A stretch of 64,000 bases of DNA from Pseudomonas sp. J452 (GCF_024666525.1 NZ_CP088294.1:124001-188000); one strand, 5' to 3'; shown: positions 1 to 9,600, counted from the first letter of the stretch. Program-made: numbers and translations. Notes: generated by a model not told the origin, from the letters alone.

Positions 1-768
1 CTGCGCCAGCTGTACGGCCTGCAGCACTGGGACATTCCGCCGGGCTACCTGTGCCCGCCGATCCCCGGCCGCGCCGACTACGTGCACGGCCTGGCCGACC
101 TGCTGGCCAGCGACAACAGTGGCGAGATTCCGCGCGGCGCGGCAATCCGCGCGCTGGACATCGGCACCGGCGCCAGCTGCATCTACCCACTGCTCGGCCA
201 TAGCGACTACGGCTGGCACTTCCTCGGTTCGGACATCGACGACACGGCCCTGGCCTCGGCCCGCGCCATCATTCAGGCCAACGGCCTGGACGGCGCCATT
301 GCCCTGCGCCAGCAACTGCAACGCGGGCAGATCTTCAAGAGCCTGCTGCAGGACGGTGAGCGCTTCGCCCTGACCCTATGCAACCCGCCCTTCCACGCCA
401 ACGCCGAGGAAGCCGCCAGCGGCAGCCGGCGCAAGTGGAAGAACCTCGGCAAACTCGACCCCAAGCGCAAGCTGCCGGAACTCAACTTCGGCGGGCAGAG
501 CGCCGAGCTGTGGTGCACCGGCGGCGAGGCCAGCTTCCTCAAGCGCATGATCGCCGAAAGCGCCGCGTTCGCCGGCCAGGTGCTGTGGTTCAGCAGCCTG
601 GTGTCCAAAGCCAGCAACGTGCCTTACGCCGAGAACCTGCTGAAGAAGGCCGGTGCAGTAGAAGTGCGCTGTGTCGACATGGCCCAGGGCAACAAGCAGA
701 GCCGCTTCGTCGCCTGGACCTTCCACAGCCCCGAGCAACGCGCGGCCTGGCTGCGCACGGCGGGCTAA
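1..768 (+). CDS. rlmF: 23S rRNA (adenine-1618-N6)-methyltransferase RlmF, 5' end cut by window edge
   Basis: RlmF methylates the N6 of A1618 in 23S rRNA, using S-adenosylmethionine in the cytoplasm. The reading frame is open from base 1, and its first residues ([20 protein letters not shown]) match the conserved N-terminal part of RlmF, so the start codon lies outside the window. A methyltransferase motif I region ([15 protein letters not shown]) and the catalytic motif IV NPPF (in [14 protein letters not shown]) are visible. The stop codon is three bases before the YigZ-family gene, so the two are probably co-transcribed. The family identity is secure; only the N-terminus is missing. Confidence 0.93.
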   Translation: MRQLYGLQHWDIPPGYLCPPIPGRADYVHGLADLLASDNSGEIPRGAAIRALDIGTGASCIYPLLGHSDYGWHFLGSDIDDTALASARAIIQANGLDGAIALRQQLQRGQIFKSLLQDGERFALTLCNPPFHANAEEAASGSRRKWKNLGKLDPKRKLPELNFGGQSAELWCTGGEASFLKRMIAESAAFAGQVLWFSSLVSKASNVPYAENLLKKAGAVEVRCVDMAQGNKQSRFVAWTFHSPEQRAAWLRTAG

Positions 769-771
769 GGC

Positions 772-1383
772 ATGCCGTTCAGCCTGCAGGGCGTCTGCGA
801 GTACCGCGAGGAAATCCGCAAGAGCCGCTTCCTCGCCCTGGCCGCGCCAATCGCCAGTACCGATGAGGCCCTGGCCTTTATCCAGCAGCACAGCGACCTC
901 AGTGCCTCGCACAATTGCTGGGCCTTCAAGTGCGGCCAGCAGTACCGTTTCAGCGACGATGGCGAGCCGGGCGGCACGGCGGGCCGACCGATCCTCGCGG
1001 CCATCGACCACCAGGATTGCGACCAGGTAGTGGTGCTGGTGATCCGCTGGTACGGCGGCATCCAGCTCGGCACCGGCGGCCTGGCCCGCGCCTATGGCGG
1101 CAGCGCGGCGAAGTGCCTGCAGGGTGGCCAGCGCATTGCGCTGATCCAGCGGCTACAGGCACGCTGCCATATCCCCTTTGCCGAGCTGGAACGGGTCAAG
1201 GCCCGCCTGGGCCAATGGCAAGCTCGCATCGAACGGGAAAGCTTCGATGCCGAGGGCGCCGATTGCCAACTGAGCCTGCCGGTGGCCAATCTGCAGCAGG
1301 TCAGCGAACAACTGATCGAACTGGGCCGCGGGCGCATCCGTCTGGAAATACTTGACCCAGGGCATAGGCCGCGTCGTACATAG
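772..1383 (+). CDS. YigZ/IMPACT (UPF0029) family protein
   Basis: This 203-residue protein belongs to the YigZ/IMPACT family, which is linked to translation control in eukaryotes and has no settled function in bacteria. The family signature is clear in the N-terminal half: HNCWAFKCG, then SDDGEPGGTAGRPIL, then IRWYGGIQLGTGGLARAYG. The C-terminal 70 residues fit the second, ferredoxin-like domain (DUF1949 type). It starts three bases after the rlmF stop codon, which argues for a two-gene operon. The exact biochemical role cannot be read from sequence. Confidence 0.9.
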   Translation: MPFSLQGVCEYREEIRKSRFLALAAPIASTDEALAFIQQHSDLSASHNCWAFKCGQQYRFSDDGEPGGTAGRPILAAIDHQDCDQVVVLVIRWYGGIQLGTGGLARAYGGSAAKCLQGGQRIALIQRLQARCHIPFAELERVKARLGQWQARIERESFDAEGADCQLSLPVANLQQVSEQLIELGRGRIRLEILDPGHRPRRT

Positions 1384-1453
1384 AACGCCAACCCTCGCAC
1401 TGTTGCAGCTATTCTGCACAGGAAGCGCGGCAACCAGCCAGTAAGGGGCACCG

Positions 1454-2260
1454 ATGAACTGCAAGCGACTGTTAGCCGTGCTGGTTCTGCTGTGCAGCCC
1501 GCTGACCCAGGCGCAATCCCCAGAGGAACTGCGCATCAGCGTCGGCGACTGGCCGCCCTACCTGTCTGCCGAGCTCAAGCATGGCGGGGTCATCGCCCAC
1601 CTGATCAGCGACCTGTTCGCCGACGAAGGCTACCGGGTCAATTTCCAGTTCCTGCCCTGGCCCAGGGCCTATGCCGCCGCTGCGGCCGGTCGCTTCGATG
1701 CCAGCGCCGTGTGGATGCACAAGAGCGAGCGTGAGGCCGACTTCCTATTCAGCGCCCCGCTGCTCAACGAACAGTTCGTATTCTTCCACCTGAAAAGCCA
1801 GCCCTTCGACTGGCACAGTTTCAGCGACCTGGACGGCATGCGCCTCGGCGGCGGCCTGGAGTACAGCTACGGCGAAGCGTTCGACAGCTTCCTGAGCAAG
1901 GGCACGGTGAAGATGGAGCGGGTCTCCAGCGACCGGCAGAATTTCGAGAAGCTGCTCAAGGAGCGCGTGTCCCTCTACCCGCAGGAACTCAACGTCGGTT
2001 ACGCCTCGCTGCGCAAACACTTCAGCGCGGCCGATGCCGCCCGCGTGACCCATCACCCCCAGCCGCTGCTGAACAACCTCAGCTACCTGATGCTGCCCAA
2101 GCAACTGGCAGGCAGCCAGGCCCTGCTGGAACGCTTCAACCGCCGCCTGCAGAGCTACCGCGACAGCGGCCGCTACGACAGCTACTTCCGCGACCTGCAG
2201 GCGGGCAAGTATGAAATCCCGCAAGCCGCGCCAGACGCCAAGCTGCCGCTGTTCGAATAG
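1454..2260 (+). CDS. Periplasmic solute-binding protein, family 3 (orphan)
   Basis: This 268-residue protein has a cleavable signal peptide (MNCKRLLAVLVLLCSPLTQAQ) and then a family 3 solute-binding fold, seen in the opening strand LRISVGDWPPY and the motif FDASAVWMHKSEREADFLFS. Such proteins usually deliver amino acids or similar small polar solutes to ABC transporters. No permease or ATPase gene is adjacent, so it either serves a transporter encoded elsewhere or works as a sensor-type binding protein. The ligand is unknown. The ATG is preceded by a run of purines (AAGGGG) at a usual distance. Confidence 0.82.
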   Translation: MNCKRLLAVLVLLCSPLTQAQSPEELRISVGDWPPYLSAELKHGGVIAHLISDLFADEGYRVNFQFLPWPRAYAAAAAGRFDASAVWMHKSEREADFLFSAPLLNEQFVFFHLKSQPFDWHSFSDLDGMRLGGGLEYSYGEAFDSFLSKGTVKMERVSSDRQNFEKLLKERVSLYPQELNVGYASLRKHFSAADAARVTHHPQPLLNNLSYLMLPKQLAGSQALLERFNRRLQSYRDSGRYDSYFRDLQAGKYEIPQAAPDAKLPLFE

Positions 2261-2285
2261 TCCGTAGAGTGTCCGACCGGCCGCC

Positions 2286-2705
2286 CTACATCGCCCACTC
2301 CTGCACCACCATGTGCGTTTTCACCCGCTGCATGCCCGGGTAGTTTTCTATCTCGCCGCGTATCTCGGAGAGCCGCGCCATGCTCGCCGCCTCGACCTGC
2401 ACCAGCATGTCGGTCTCGCCGCTGATGCCGCAGCACTGGCGGATCTCCGGATGGACGCGCATGCGCTCGACGTAGTCCAGGCAACGACCGTTGCTATAGA
2501 AGAGTTCGAGGAAGGCCTTCACCGCACCGCCTTCAGGCTCCACCACCCGCGCGTGGTAGCCGCGGATCACCCCGCTCTGTTCCAGCTGGCGAATGCGCTC
2601 GCCCACCGCCGAACGCGATAGGTTGACCTCGCGGGCGATCTGGCTAACGGAGGTGCGGGCGTCTTCGCGCAGCAGGGCGAGGATTTGGTGGTCGAACTTG
2701 TCCAA
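2286..2705 (-). CDS. Lrp/AsnC family transcriptional regulator
   Basis: A 139-residue one-domain-pair regulator: an N-terminal winged helix (DHQILALLREDARTSVSQIA) and a C-terminal RAM ligand-binding domain. Lrp-type proteins sense amino acids and often control a divergent exporter. Here the divergent gene encodes a YjeH-type amino-acid exporter, so it is the likely target. The protein length and its MDKFD-type beginning point to a TTG start codon at 2703-2705. A miniature inverted-repeat element (2717-2913) ends eight bases upstream of that codon, so the native promoter is displaced or replaced by element sequence. Confidence 0.9.
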   Translation of the reverse strand: MDKFDHQILALLREDARTSVSQIAREVNLSRSAVGERIRQLEQSGVIRGYHARVVEPEGGAVKAFLELFYSNGRCLDYVERMRVHPEIRQCCGISGETDMLVQVEAASMARLSEIRGEIENYPGMQRVKTHMVVQEWAM

Positions 2706-2716
2706 GGCGACTCTCA

Positions 2717-2913
2717 GAAGTTGCTTTCAAATTGGCTGCACTCGGTGATGCAGCGTTAAAAATGGCTTCGGCAAGCCGCTTGCGGCTAACGCGCTTTAGC
2801 GCGACCCGAAGGGCGAGTGAAACGAGTCATGCTCATTTACAACTCGTAAACTCCGCTTCCTCAGCCATTTTTGCCTTGCCTGACCTTCGCTCGCCTAATT
2901 TGAAATCATCTTC
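2717..2913 (-). repeat. Miniature inverted-repeat element, family A, copy 1
   Basis: The ends GAAGTTGCTTTCAAAT and, inverted, GAAGATGATTTCAAAT form terminal inverted repeats. Direct TCA duplications flank the element at 2714-2716 and 2914-2916. The interior shares long blocks with copies at 11263, 41106 and 45812, but in the opposite orientation (GCGCTTTAGCGCGACCCGAA; CTCATTTACAACTCGTAAAC). It has no open reading frame of note. It sits between the Lrp-type gene and yjeH and fills most of the 321-base gap, where I see nothing else recognisable. Confidence 0.8.
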
Positions 2914-3026
2914 TCAAGCAGGCAGTTTGACGGTGCATTCCGCCACTTTGCCGGTGATCGGCGGCAACCTGCACGGCGCCGTCTGCTTACCATGGCGGGA
3001 TCGGAAAACAGCCGCGAGCATACAAC

Positions 3027-4289
3027 ATGAGTCGCTTGAACAAGGAACTGGGCCTGCTGCAGGGCATCGGGCTGCTCAGCACTTCGCTGCTCGGCACCGG
3101 CATCTTCGTGGTGCCGGCGTTGGCTGCCACCGCCGCCGGCCAGGCGTCGCTGTGGGCCTGGCTGATCCTCATCGTCCTGGTGCTGCCGGTGGCCTTCACC
3201 TTCGCCCAGCTGGGCAAACGCTTTCCCCATGCCGGCGGTGCGCCGCACCTGATCGGCCGGGCCTTCGGCGCGCGCATGGAGCGGCTGATCTCCTTTCTGT
3301 TTCTCGCCGTGCTGCCGGTGGGCCTGCCGGCGGCGCTGAATATCGCCACCGGTTTCTGGCAGGCACTGCTGCCGATCGGCCGCGGTGAAGCGCTGCTGAT
3401 CCAGCTCGCCACCCTCGGCGCCATGCTCCTGCTCGGCCAGCGTCCGGCCAGGGCCTCCGGCTTTATTCAGGGGCTGATCGCGCTGGCCATCATCGGCACG
3501 GTGGCGCTGGTCTGGTGGGTCGGCGAACTGCCGCTGGCCAGCCAGCCGCTGCTGCCGGATATCGACGATTCCTGGCAGCTGATCCCGGCTGCGCTGGGGG
3601 TGATGTTCTGGTGCTTCGTCGGCATCGAGGCTTTCACCCACCTGGGCGAGGAGTTCAAGCACCCGCAGCGCGACTTCCCCCTCGCCTTGCTGCTCGGCGT
3701 GCTGCTGGCCGGCCTGGTGTATTGGGCGTTCTCGGTGGCGGTGCTGAGCTTCGGCGTGTATGGCGACGTGCACAGCGACGCTGCCTCGCTGCCACGCCTG
3801 ATGGATCAGCTGCTGGGCGACCAGGCCCGCGTGCTGGTGGCGCTGGTCGGCTACCTGGCCTGCTTCGCTTCGATGAACGTCTATGTGCAGGGCTTCGCCC
3901 GGCTGATCTGGAGCCTGGCCGACGAAGGCAAGCTGCCGCAGCCGCTGGCTCGCCTCAACCGCCACGGAGTGCCTGGCCCGGCCTTGCTGCTGGTGGTGCT
4001 GATCTGCGCCCTGTGCGCGGCTCTGGCCGGCGTGCTGCAACTGTCGGTGGACGACCTGATCCGCTACGCCAACGGCAACTTCATCCTGGTCTACCTGCTC
4101 AGCATGGCCGCCGGCTGGGTGCTGCTGCACGGCGTGTGGCGCTGGCTGGCGGGCTTCAGCAGCCTGCTCTGTGCCCTGGTGCTGCTGGCACTGGGAGTTG
4201 AGGCGCTGTACGCACTCGGCCTGCTGGCCGGGCTGGCGCTATTCGGTTACTGGCGCGAAAAGCGCGCAGCCTTGCCGCTGCGCAGTTGA
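3027..4289 (+). CDS. yjeH: APC-family amino-acid exporter, YjeH type
   Basis: This 420-residue, highly hydrophobic inner-membrane protein has about ten to twelve transmembrane segments and belongs to the APC superfamily. Its beginning (MSRLNKELGLLQGIGLLSTS, then LLGTGIFVVPALA) closely follows E. coli YjeH, which exports L-methionine and branched-chain amino acids. The unwound GTGIF segment of helix 1, typical of APC carriers, is present. It lies divergent from an Lrp-type regulator, an arrangement common for amino-acid exporters. The substrate is inferred from the family only. Confidence 0.85.
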   Translation: MSRLNKELGLLQGIGLLSTSLLGTGIFVVPALAATAAGQASLWAWLILIVLVLPVAFTFAQLGKRFPHAGGAPHLIGRAFGARMERLISFLFLAVLPVGLPAALNIATGFWQALLPIGRGEALLIQLATLGAMLLLGQRPARASGFIQGLIALAIIGTVALVWWVGELPLASQPLLPDIDDSWQLIPAALGVMFWCFVGIEAFTHLGEEFKHPQRDFPLALLLGVLLAGLVYWAFSVAVLSFGVYGDVHSDAASLPRLMDQLLGDQARVLVALVGYLACFASMNVYVQGFARLIWSLADEGKLPQPLARLNRHGVPGPALLLVVLICALCAALAGVLQLSVDDLIRYANGNFILVYLLSMAAGWVLLHGVWRWLAGFSSLLCALVLLALGVEALYALGLLAGLALFGYWREKRAALPLRS

Positions 4290-4381
4290 AGATCTGAACA
4301 GCGGCCGAGAACCACACGCCAAGGGGTGAGCGCGGCGCGCATCCCGGCTATCCTCAGCCGAGGTAATGACAAGGACAGACC

Positions 4382-5707
4382 ATGCGCCGCATTCTCCGCG
4401 ACCTGAAAATCATGCTGTTGGCCAACCTGTGGATCGTGCCGGTGCTGGCCGGCCTGGTCGGCGCCTTGTTCTACTTCGTCGCCCCGCCACCGCCCATGCA
4501 TGCACGGCTGGCCACTGGTGCAGTGGGCGGTGGTTACCACGCCTTCGCCGAGCGCCTGCAGGCCGAGCTGGAGCAGCAGGGCTTCACCCTGGAACTGGTG
4601 GAAAGTGCTGGCTCCGAGGACAACCTGACCAAGCTCGGCCAGGGTGAAGTCGAGCTGGCCCTGGTGCAGAGCGGCCAGGAACTGAACCTGCCCGACGAGG
4701 CGCGCGGCAAGTTGAGCGGCCTCGGCGTGATGTACCGCGAGCCGCTGTGGCTGTTCACCGGGCGCAAGGTGCAGTTCCAGCGCCTGGCCGATCTGACCAA
4801 GCTGCGCCTGGCCATCGGTTCCGCCGACAGCGGCACCCAGGCGGTAACCGCTGCTCTGTTCAAAGCCAATCGCATCGAACCGGCGCAATACCCCAAGCGC
4901 TGGCAACAACTGGGCGGCAGCCGCGCCGCCGATGCGCTGATCGAAGGCGAGCTGGACGCCGCCTTCTTCGTCGGCCCGGCGGAGAACCCGCTGATCCAGC
5001 GCCTGGCCGCCGAACCCAAACTACGCCTAGTCAGCCTGCGGCGTACCGAGGCCTACCTGGCGCGCCTGCCCTACCTGAGCCAGCTGGAAGTCGGCGAAGG
5101 CATGCTCGACATGGCGCAGAACACTCCGGACCGCGACATCGTCACCCTCGGTCCGGTGGCCACCCTGGTGGCCGGCGAGGAGTTCCACCCCTCGCTGACC
5201 CCGCTGATTCTCGAAGCGGCCAAGACCGTGCTGAAAAACGGCAGCCTGCTCGACCCGGCCGGCAGCTACCCGGCCAAGCCACCACTGTCGCTGAACACCC
5301 TGGCCGAGGCCGATTACTACTACGACAAGGGCCTGCCGATCTTGCAGCGCTACCTGCCGTTCCGCATCGCATCTTTGGCCGACCGCTACATCATCCTCGC
5401 CATCCCGTTGCTGGTGCTGCTGTTCCCGCTGTTCAAGGCCATCGGGCCGATCTACCAGTGGCGCATCCGCGCGCGCATCTACCGCTGGTACAAGCACCTG
5501 CGCGAGATCGACCAGCTGCTGTACAAGGGCGACCTGCCCAGCGATATCGCCGAGGAAATCGCGCGACTGGAGAAACTGGAAGACGAGCTGGCGCGGGTCG
5601 AGGTGCCGCTGTCCTATTCCAGCGAGCTGTACGAGCTGCACATGCACCTGCGCTACATGATTGAGCGCCTGCAGTCCGTGCAGCGCCGCAGTCTCCCCGC
5701 CGAATAA
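4382..5707 (+). CDS. TAXI-family solute-binding protein with C-terminal membrane segment
   Basis: This 441-residue protein has an N-terminal membrane anchor (about residues 8-35), a TAXI/NMT1-type binding domain (ATGAVGGGYHAFAERLQAEL, ALVQSGQELNL, then GSADSGTQAVTAAL), a second hydrophobic segment near residue 340 (IILAIPLLVLLFPLFKAIG) and a charged C-terminal tail of about 85 residues rich in Glu, Arg and Leu. TAXI proteins normally feed TRAP transporters, but no TRAP permease lies nearby. With two membrane spans, the binding domain would face the periplasm and the helical tail the cytoplasm. That suggests a sensor or scaffold rather than a free binding protein. Confidence 0.82.
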   Translation: MRRILRDLKIMLLANLWIVPVLAGLVGALFYFVAPPPPMHARLATGAVGGGYHAFAERLQAELEQQGFTLELVESAGSEDNLTKLGQGEVELALVQSGQELNLPDEARGKLSGLGVMYREPLWLFTGRKVQFQRLADLTKLRLAIGSADSGTQAVTAALFKANRIEPAQYPKRWQQLGGSRAADALIEGELDAAFFVGPAENPLIQRLAAEPKLRLVSLRRTEAYLARLPYLSQLEVGEGMLDMAQNTPDRDIVTLGPVATLVAGEEFHPSLTPLILEAAKTVLKNGSLLDPAGSYPAKPPLSLNTLAEADYYYDKGLPILQRYLPFRIASLADRYIILAIPLLVLLFPLFKAIGPIYQWRIRARIYRWYKHLREIDQLLYKGDLPSDIAEEIARLEKLEDELARVEVPLSYSSELYELHMHLRYMIERLQSVQRRSLPAE

Positions 5708-5737
5708 AAGCAACCCCCGCCCGGGCGGGGGTTGCTT
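5708..5737. terminator. Bidirectional Rho-independent terminator
   Basis: A perfect inverted repeat (AAGCAACCCCCGC / GCGGGGGTTGCTT) lies one base after the TAXI-protein stop codon and 12 bases beyond the end of the convergent M28 peptidase gene. It can serve both. Confidence 0.88.
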
Positions 5738-5749
5738 AAACGGGGCGGA

Positions 5750-7360
5750 TCACTTGATCCAGTGCTTGCCCCAGTGAGTAATGTCATACGCCTGAACGCT
5801 ACGTTTCAGACCCTGGCCCGCCGCGGCGGCGGCGATCTCGTCGTCGACCACCTTGGTGGAGAGCGCCAGCCAACTGGTGACAAAGGCCATGGCATCGCCA
5901 TTGACCTCCAGGGCACGCAGGTCGATGTTGTTCGTATCATCGCAGGCGGCGTGGTAGCAAGGGTCCAGGGCGACTCCGGCGGTGCCGCCATAACGCGCGG
6001 CCTGCTCCTCGGTCTTCAGCTCCTCGGCACCGGTGAACAGCCCGCCGAAGGCAATGCCATCGGTGAAGAACTGCGCATAGTCGGAACGGAAGGTGATTTC
6101 GTCACCCTCGAACGGCAGACCACGCAGCCGGTAGTACTTCTCGAACAGGCGCTCCACTGCTGCCGAGCCGGGCGGGCCTTGCAGGCCGAAGGACGAACCG
6201 TCGCCGTCATAGATGAAGTAACCGAAGTTGGGCGAAGCGATCATGTCGAAGTTCAGGTAGGCCTTGATCTTCGTCTTCTGCTCAGCCGGCAACTGCTCGA
6301 CGTAGTAGGTCGAACCCACCAACCCCGACTCCTCGGCACCCCACCAGGCGAAACGCAGCTTGTTCTGCGGCCGCGCCTTGCGCATCTGCACGGCCAGTTC
6401 CAGCAAAGCGGCACTGCCCGAACCGTTGTCGTTGATACCCGCGCCCTCGAACACCGAATCCAGGTGCGCACCGGCCATCACCACGTTGTCCGGATTGCCA
6501 CGGCGACTTTCGGCGAGCAGGTTGTAGGTCTGGGTGCGCTCGCGTACCACATCGGTGAGCATGTGCACTTGCACGTCAGCGGTCTGCGCCAGGCTCACCC
6601 CCAGGTCATAGGTGGCGAACAGCACGGGAATGCCACCGGCATAGGCGTCGCCCAGGGTCGCGTTGATCAGGCCCTTGCGCTCCTCGGTGTCACCCTGATT
6701 GAAGATGATCACCCCAGTGGCACCGGCAGCCGCAGCGTTCTCCGCCTTGAGCTGGAAATTGCAGCTACCGCGCTGCAGCAGAGCGATGGCGCCCGCCGGG
6801 AAGCCGGCGAAATCCTCGGCCTCGCAGCCGCTGCTGGAGAGATTGCCGGCGCCCAGGGCGATGTCCACCGCCGCCGCTGCCGCCGTCACATCACCGGCAT
6901 CGGTCTGCGACAGATAGGTGAAGTCCACCTCCCACTCGAACTGCCCCGGCGTAGGCGCTACGGTCTCCAGCAGACCTGGCCCCTGGGGGTAGAACGCGCT
7001 GAACGGGAACATCTGTCGAGTGACCGTGTAGCCGGCACTTTCCAGCGTCGACTGGATGTAATCCAGCGAGCGCTGATAGCCCGGCAGCCCAGCCGCGCGA
7101 TTGCCACCGTTGGCCAGGGCAATATCGTTGAGCATTTGTAGATGGATGCTGGTTCGGTCTGCCTGCATGCAACGAGGCAGCAGCAGCGGCGACGTTTGCA
7201 ACGCAGCGCCACGGCACTCCTGGGGGCCCATGCGCGTCGGGCTCCATAACTCCTCGAACAACTGCGGGGCCTGTTTGTCTTGAGCGGCAAGGGCAGGCAT
7301 GGCCAAGGTGGCCAACAGCGAGCCGAACATCAGACGGCGATTCATGATCGTGTTCTGCAT
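5750..7360 (-). CDS. Secreted M28 family zinc aminopeptidase with PA domain
   Basis: This 536-residue protein has a signal peptide after MQNTIMNRRLMFGSLLATLA. A protease-associated (PA) domain lies roughly at residues 150-290 and an M28 catalytic domain follows. The expected zinc ligands and catalytic acids are visible: His and Asp in GAHLDS and GINDNGSG, the Glu pair in WGAEESG, Asp in LNFDMIASP and His in DPCYHAACDD. The layout resembles the secreted leucine aminopeptidase of P. aeruginosa. The start at 7360 was chosen for its GGAG ribosome site eight bases upstream; longer forms would lack a signal peptide at the N-terminus. It releases N-terminal amino acids outside the cytoplasm. Confidence 0.88.
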   Translation of the reverse strand: MQNTIMNRRLMFGSLLATLAMPALAAQDKQAPQLFEELWSPTRMGPQECRGAALQTSPLLLPRCMQADRTSIHLQMLNDIALANGGNRAAGLPGYQRSLDYIQSTLESAGYTVTRQMFPFSAFYPQGPGLLETVAPTPGQFEWEVDFTYLSQTDAGDVTAAAAAVDIALGAGNLSSSGCEAEDFAGFPAGAIALLQRGSCNFQLKAENAAAAGATGVIIFNQGDTEERKGLINATLGDAYAGGIPVLFATYDLGVSLAQTADVQVHMLTDVVRERTQTYNLLAESRRGNPDNVVMAGAHLDSVFEGAGINDNGSGSAALLELAVQMRKARPQNKLRFAWWGAEESGLVGSTYYVEQLPAEQKTKIKAYLNFDMIASPNFGYFIYDGDGSSFGLQGPPGSAAVERLFEKYYRLRGLPFEGDEITFRSDYAQFFTDGIAFGGLFTGAEELKTEEQAARYGGTAGVALDPCYHAACDDTNNIDLRALEVNGDAMAFVTSWLALSTKVVDDEIAAAAAGQGLKRSVQAYDITHWGKHWIK

Positions 7361-7703
7361 GTGTATTTCTCCAATCCATATTTGGAGCTTTATGGGTGCA
7401 GCAGTGCTTGTGGCACCGCCACGTAACGTCCCTTTACTGCGTCGTGTGGACGCTACAGACGCTAGACCCTGATCGCCGAGCATGCGCGGCTTGTAGCTGA
7501 TTTTTTCTTGAAGATTGTGATTAATCACCGAAGATGACTGATAGATGCCAGCAAATAGCCACCATTCAGCAGACCTTATGCACGCGCTTGCGCCACCGAA
7601 GATGGAGCAGACGGCGTTGTCAGGTAGACTTTGTCCACCTCGCAGCGCACCCATGCGCTGCACCGCACCACCGCCCCCAGCGAACCACCTGAAGACTGAA
7701 GCC
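7361..7703. other. Intergenic region between M28 peptidase and ndpA
   Basis: This 343-base gap separates two divergent genes and should hold both promoters. The only clear structure is a perfect 12-base palindrome, GTGATTAATCAC, at 7517-7528, which could be an operator. I see no small gene or RNA with support. Confidence 0.4.
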
Positions 7704-8711
7704 ATGCCGATCCGCCACTGCATCGTCCACCTGATCGACAAGAAGCCCGATGGCACCCCCGCCGTGCTGCACGCCCGCGACAGCGAGCTGAGCAGCTCGC
7801 AGGCCATGGAGAACCTCCTGGCCGATCTCAACGAGAGCTACAACGCCAAGCAGGGCAAGGCCTGGGGCCTGTTCCACGAAGAATCCGGGGCCTACCCGTT
7901 CAGCGGCTGGCTGAAGCAGTACCTGGACGGCGAGAAGGACTTCACCGCCTTCAGCCGCCAGGCCGTGGAGCAGCTGCAGAAGCTGATGGAAGAATCCAAC
8001 CTGGCCACCGGCGGCCATGTGCTGCTGGCCCACTACCAGCAGGGCATGACCGACTACCTGGCCATCGCCCTGCTGCATCACAGCGAAGGCGTGACCGTGA
8101 CCGAAGCGCTGGACGTGGCCCCGGCCAAGCACCTCGATCTCGGCCAGCTGCATCTGGCGGCGCGCATCAACATCAGCGAGTGGCAGAACAACAAGCAGTC
8201 CAAGCAGTACATCTCGTTTATCCGTGGCAAGAACGGCAAGAAGGTCTCGGACTACTTCCGTGACTTCATCGGCTGCCAGGAAGGCGTCGACGCACCGAGC
8301 GAAACGCGCACCCTGCTCAAGGCCTTCAGTGACTTCGTCGAGAGTGAGGACCTGCCGGAAGAACAGGCCCGCGCCAAGACCGACACCCTGGTCGACTACG
8401 CCAGCAGCCAGGCCAAGATCGGCGAGCCGATGACCCTGGAAGACCTCTCCGGGCTGATCGACGAAGACCGCCCGCGCGCCTTCTACGAGCACATCCGCAA
8501 CAAGGACTACGGCCTGGCCCCGGAATTTCCGGCGGACAAGCGCACCCTCAACCAGTTCCGCCGCTTCACCGGGCGCGCCGAGGGCCTGTCGATCAGCTTC
8601 GAATCGCACCTGCTGGGCTCGGCCATCGAATACGACGAGGCGCGCGACATGCTGATCATCCGCCAGCTGCCGACCCAGCTGAAGGACCAGCTCAAGCGCC
8701 GCAAGGACTGA
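7704..8711 (+). CDS. ndpA: Nucleoid-associated protein NdpA/YejK
   Basis: This 335-residue protein has the length and features of the YejK/NdpA family. It starts [17 protein letters not shown] and contains [20 protein letters not shown], the central [20 protein letters not shown] and the C-terminal [16 protein letters not shown]. NdpA is a nucleoid-associated protein found in cytoplasm and spheroid nucleoids. The start at 7704 was chosen because the conserved N-terminus begins there; upstream in-frame codons are not conserved-looking. The PPK2 gene follows after seven bases, which suggests co-transcription. Confidence 0.93.
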   Translation: MPIRHCIVHLIDKKPDGTPAVLHARDSELSSSQAMENLLADLNESYNAKQGKAWGLFHEESGAYPFSGWLKQYLDGEKDFTAFSRQAVEQLQKLMEESNLATGGHVLLAHYQQGMTDYLAIALLHHSEGVTVTEALDVAPAKHLDLGQLHLAARINISEWQNNKQSKQYISFIRGKNGKKVSDYFRDFIGCQEGVDAPSETRTLLKAFSDFVESEDLPEEQARAKTDTLVDYASSQAKIGEPMTLEDLSGLIDEDRPRAFYEHIRNKDYGLAPEFPADKRTLNQFRRFTGRAEGLSISFESHLLGSAIEYDEARDMLIIRQLPTQLKDQLKRRKD

Positions 8712-8718
8712 ACCCGTC

Positions 8719-9537
8719 ATGCGCCTGGCGGATGCCATCCTCGACGCCTGCCTGTGTGATCCACAGGCACCGCTGGCGCAGGACCCGGCGCGCGACTTCG
8801 GCCTGAGCAAAGACGCCGCCCAGCAGGCCATGGCCGACCTCAAGCCCTGGCTCAACGAGCAGCAACGCATGCTCTGGGCCAACCGCCAAGAGGCCCTGCT
8901 ACTGGTGCTGCAAGGCCCCGACTGCTCGGGCAAGGACGGGGTGATCCGCAAGGTGGTCAGCGCCTTCGACCCGCAGGGCATCAGCCTGAATGGCTTTCAC
9001 CAGCCGGATGAGCAGGAGCGGCGCCAGCACTTTCTGCAGCGCTACCGTCAACGCCTGCCGCAAGCGGGACTGCTCGGCGTGTTCAACCGCAGCCACTACG
9101 AAGCATTGATCTGTGATGCGCTGGATGGCCTGTGTGGCGAAGACGAGTTACCGCAGCGCCTGCAGGAGTTGCTGGCGTTCGAACGCGAATGGCCGGTCCA
9201 GCAACTGCACCCACTGAAGTGCTACCTGCAGATATCCCGCGAGGAACAGAAACGTCGCCTGCTCAGCCGCCTGGAGCGCCCGGAGAAGCGCTGGAAGCTG
9301 CACGACAGTGATCTGCAGGCCTACCGCGAATACGCCCTGCGCCAGCAGCGCTGGAGTGACCTGCTGGCGGCCAGCCACACGTCGGATGCGCCCTGGTATG
9401 TGCTGCCCGCCGACCAGCGCTGGCTGCGCGACTGGCTGGTAGCCAGCCTGCTGGCCCGCGAGCTGGAACGCCTGCAACTGACCTGGCCGGACAACCCGCC
9501 GCCGTTCAGCGCCAACGACCTGGACGCCGCCGACTAG
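8719..9537 (+). CDS. PPK2 family polyphosphate kinase
   Basis: This 272-residue protein belongs to PPK2, which transfers phosphate between polyphosphate and nucleotides. The Walker A motif GPDCSGKDGVIRKV is at about residues 67-80 and a Walker-B-like FNRSHYE follows at about 114-120. A basic lid region (LSRLERPEKRWKLHDSD) follows at about 188-204. The length fits the single-domain short class. Whether it prefers AMP, ADP or GDP cannot be told from sequence. It directly follows ndpA on the same strand. Confidence 0.9.
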   Translation: MRLADAILDACLCDPQAPLAQDPARDFGLSKDAAQQAMADLKPWLNEQQRMLWANRQEALLLVLQGPDCSGKDGVIRKVVSAFDPQGISLNGFHQPDEQERRQHFLQRYRQRLPQAGLLGVFNRSHYEALICDALDGLCGEDELPQRLQELLAFEREWPVQQLHPLKCYLQISREEQKRRLLSRLERPEKRWKLHDSDLQAYREYALRQQRWSDLLAASHTSDAPWYVLPADQRWLRDWLVASLLARELERLQLTWPDNPPPFSANDLDAAD

Positions 9538-9600
9538 GCACGGCGATAAGGCCCCCGCAGGGTGGATGACGCCTTTTCATCCCCCCTGCGCACCAGCTTT

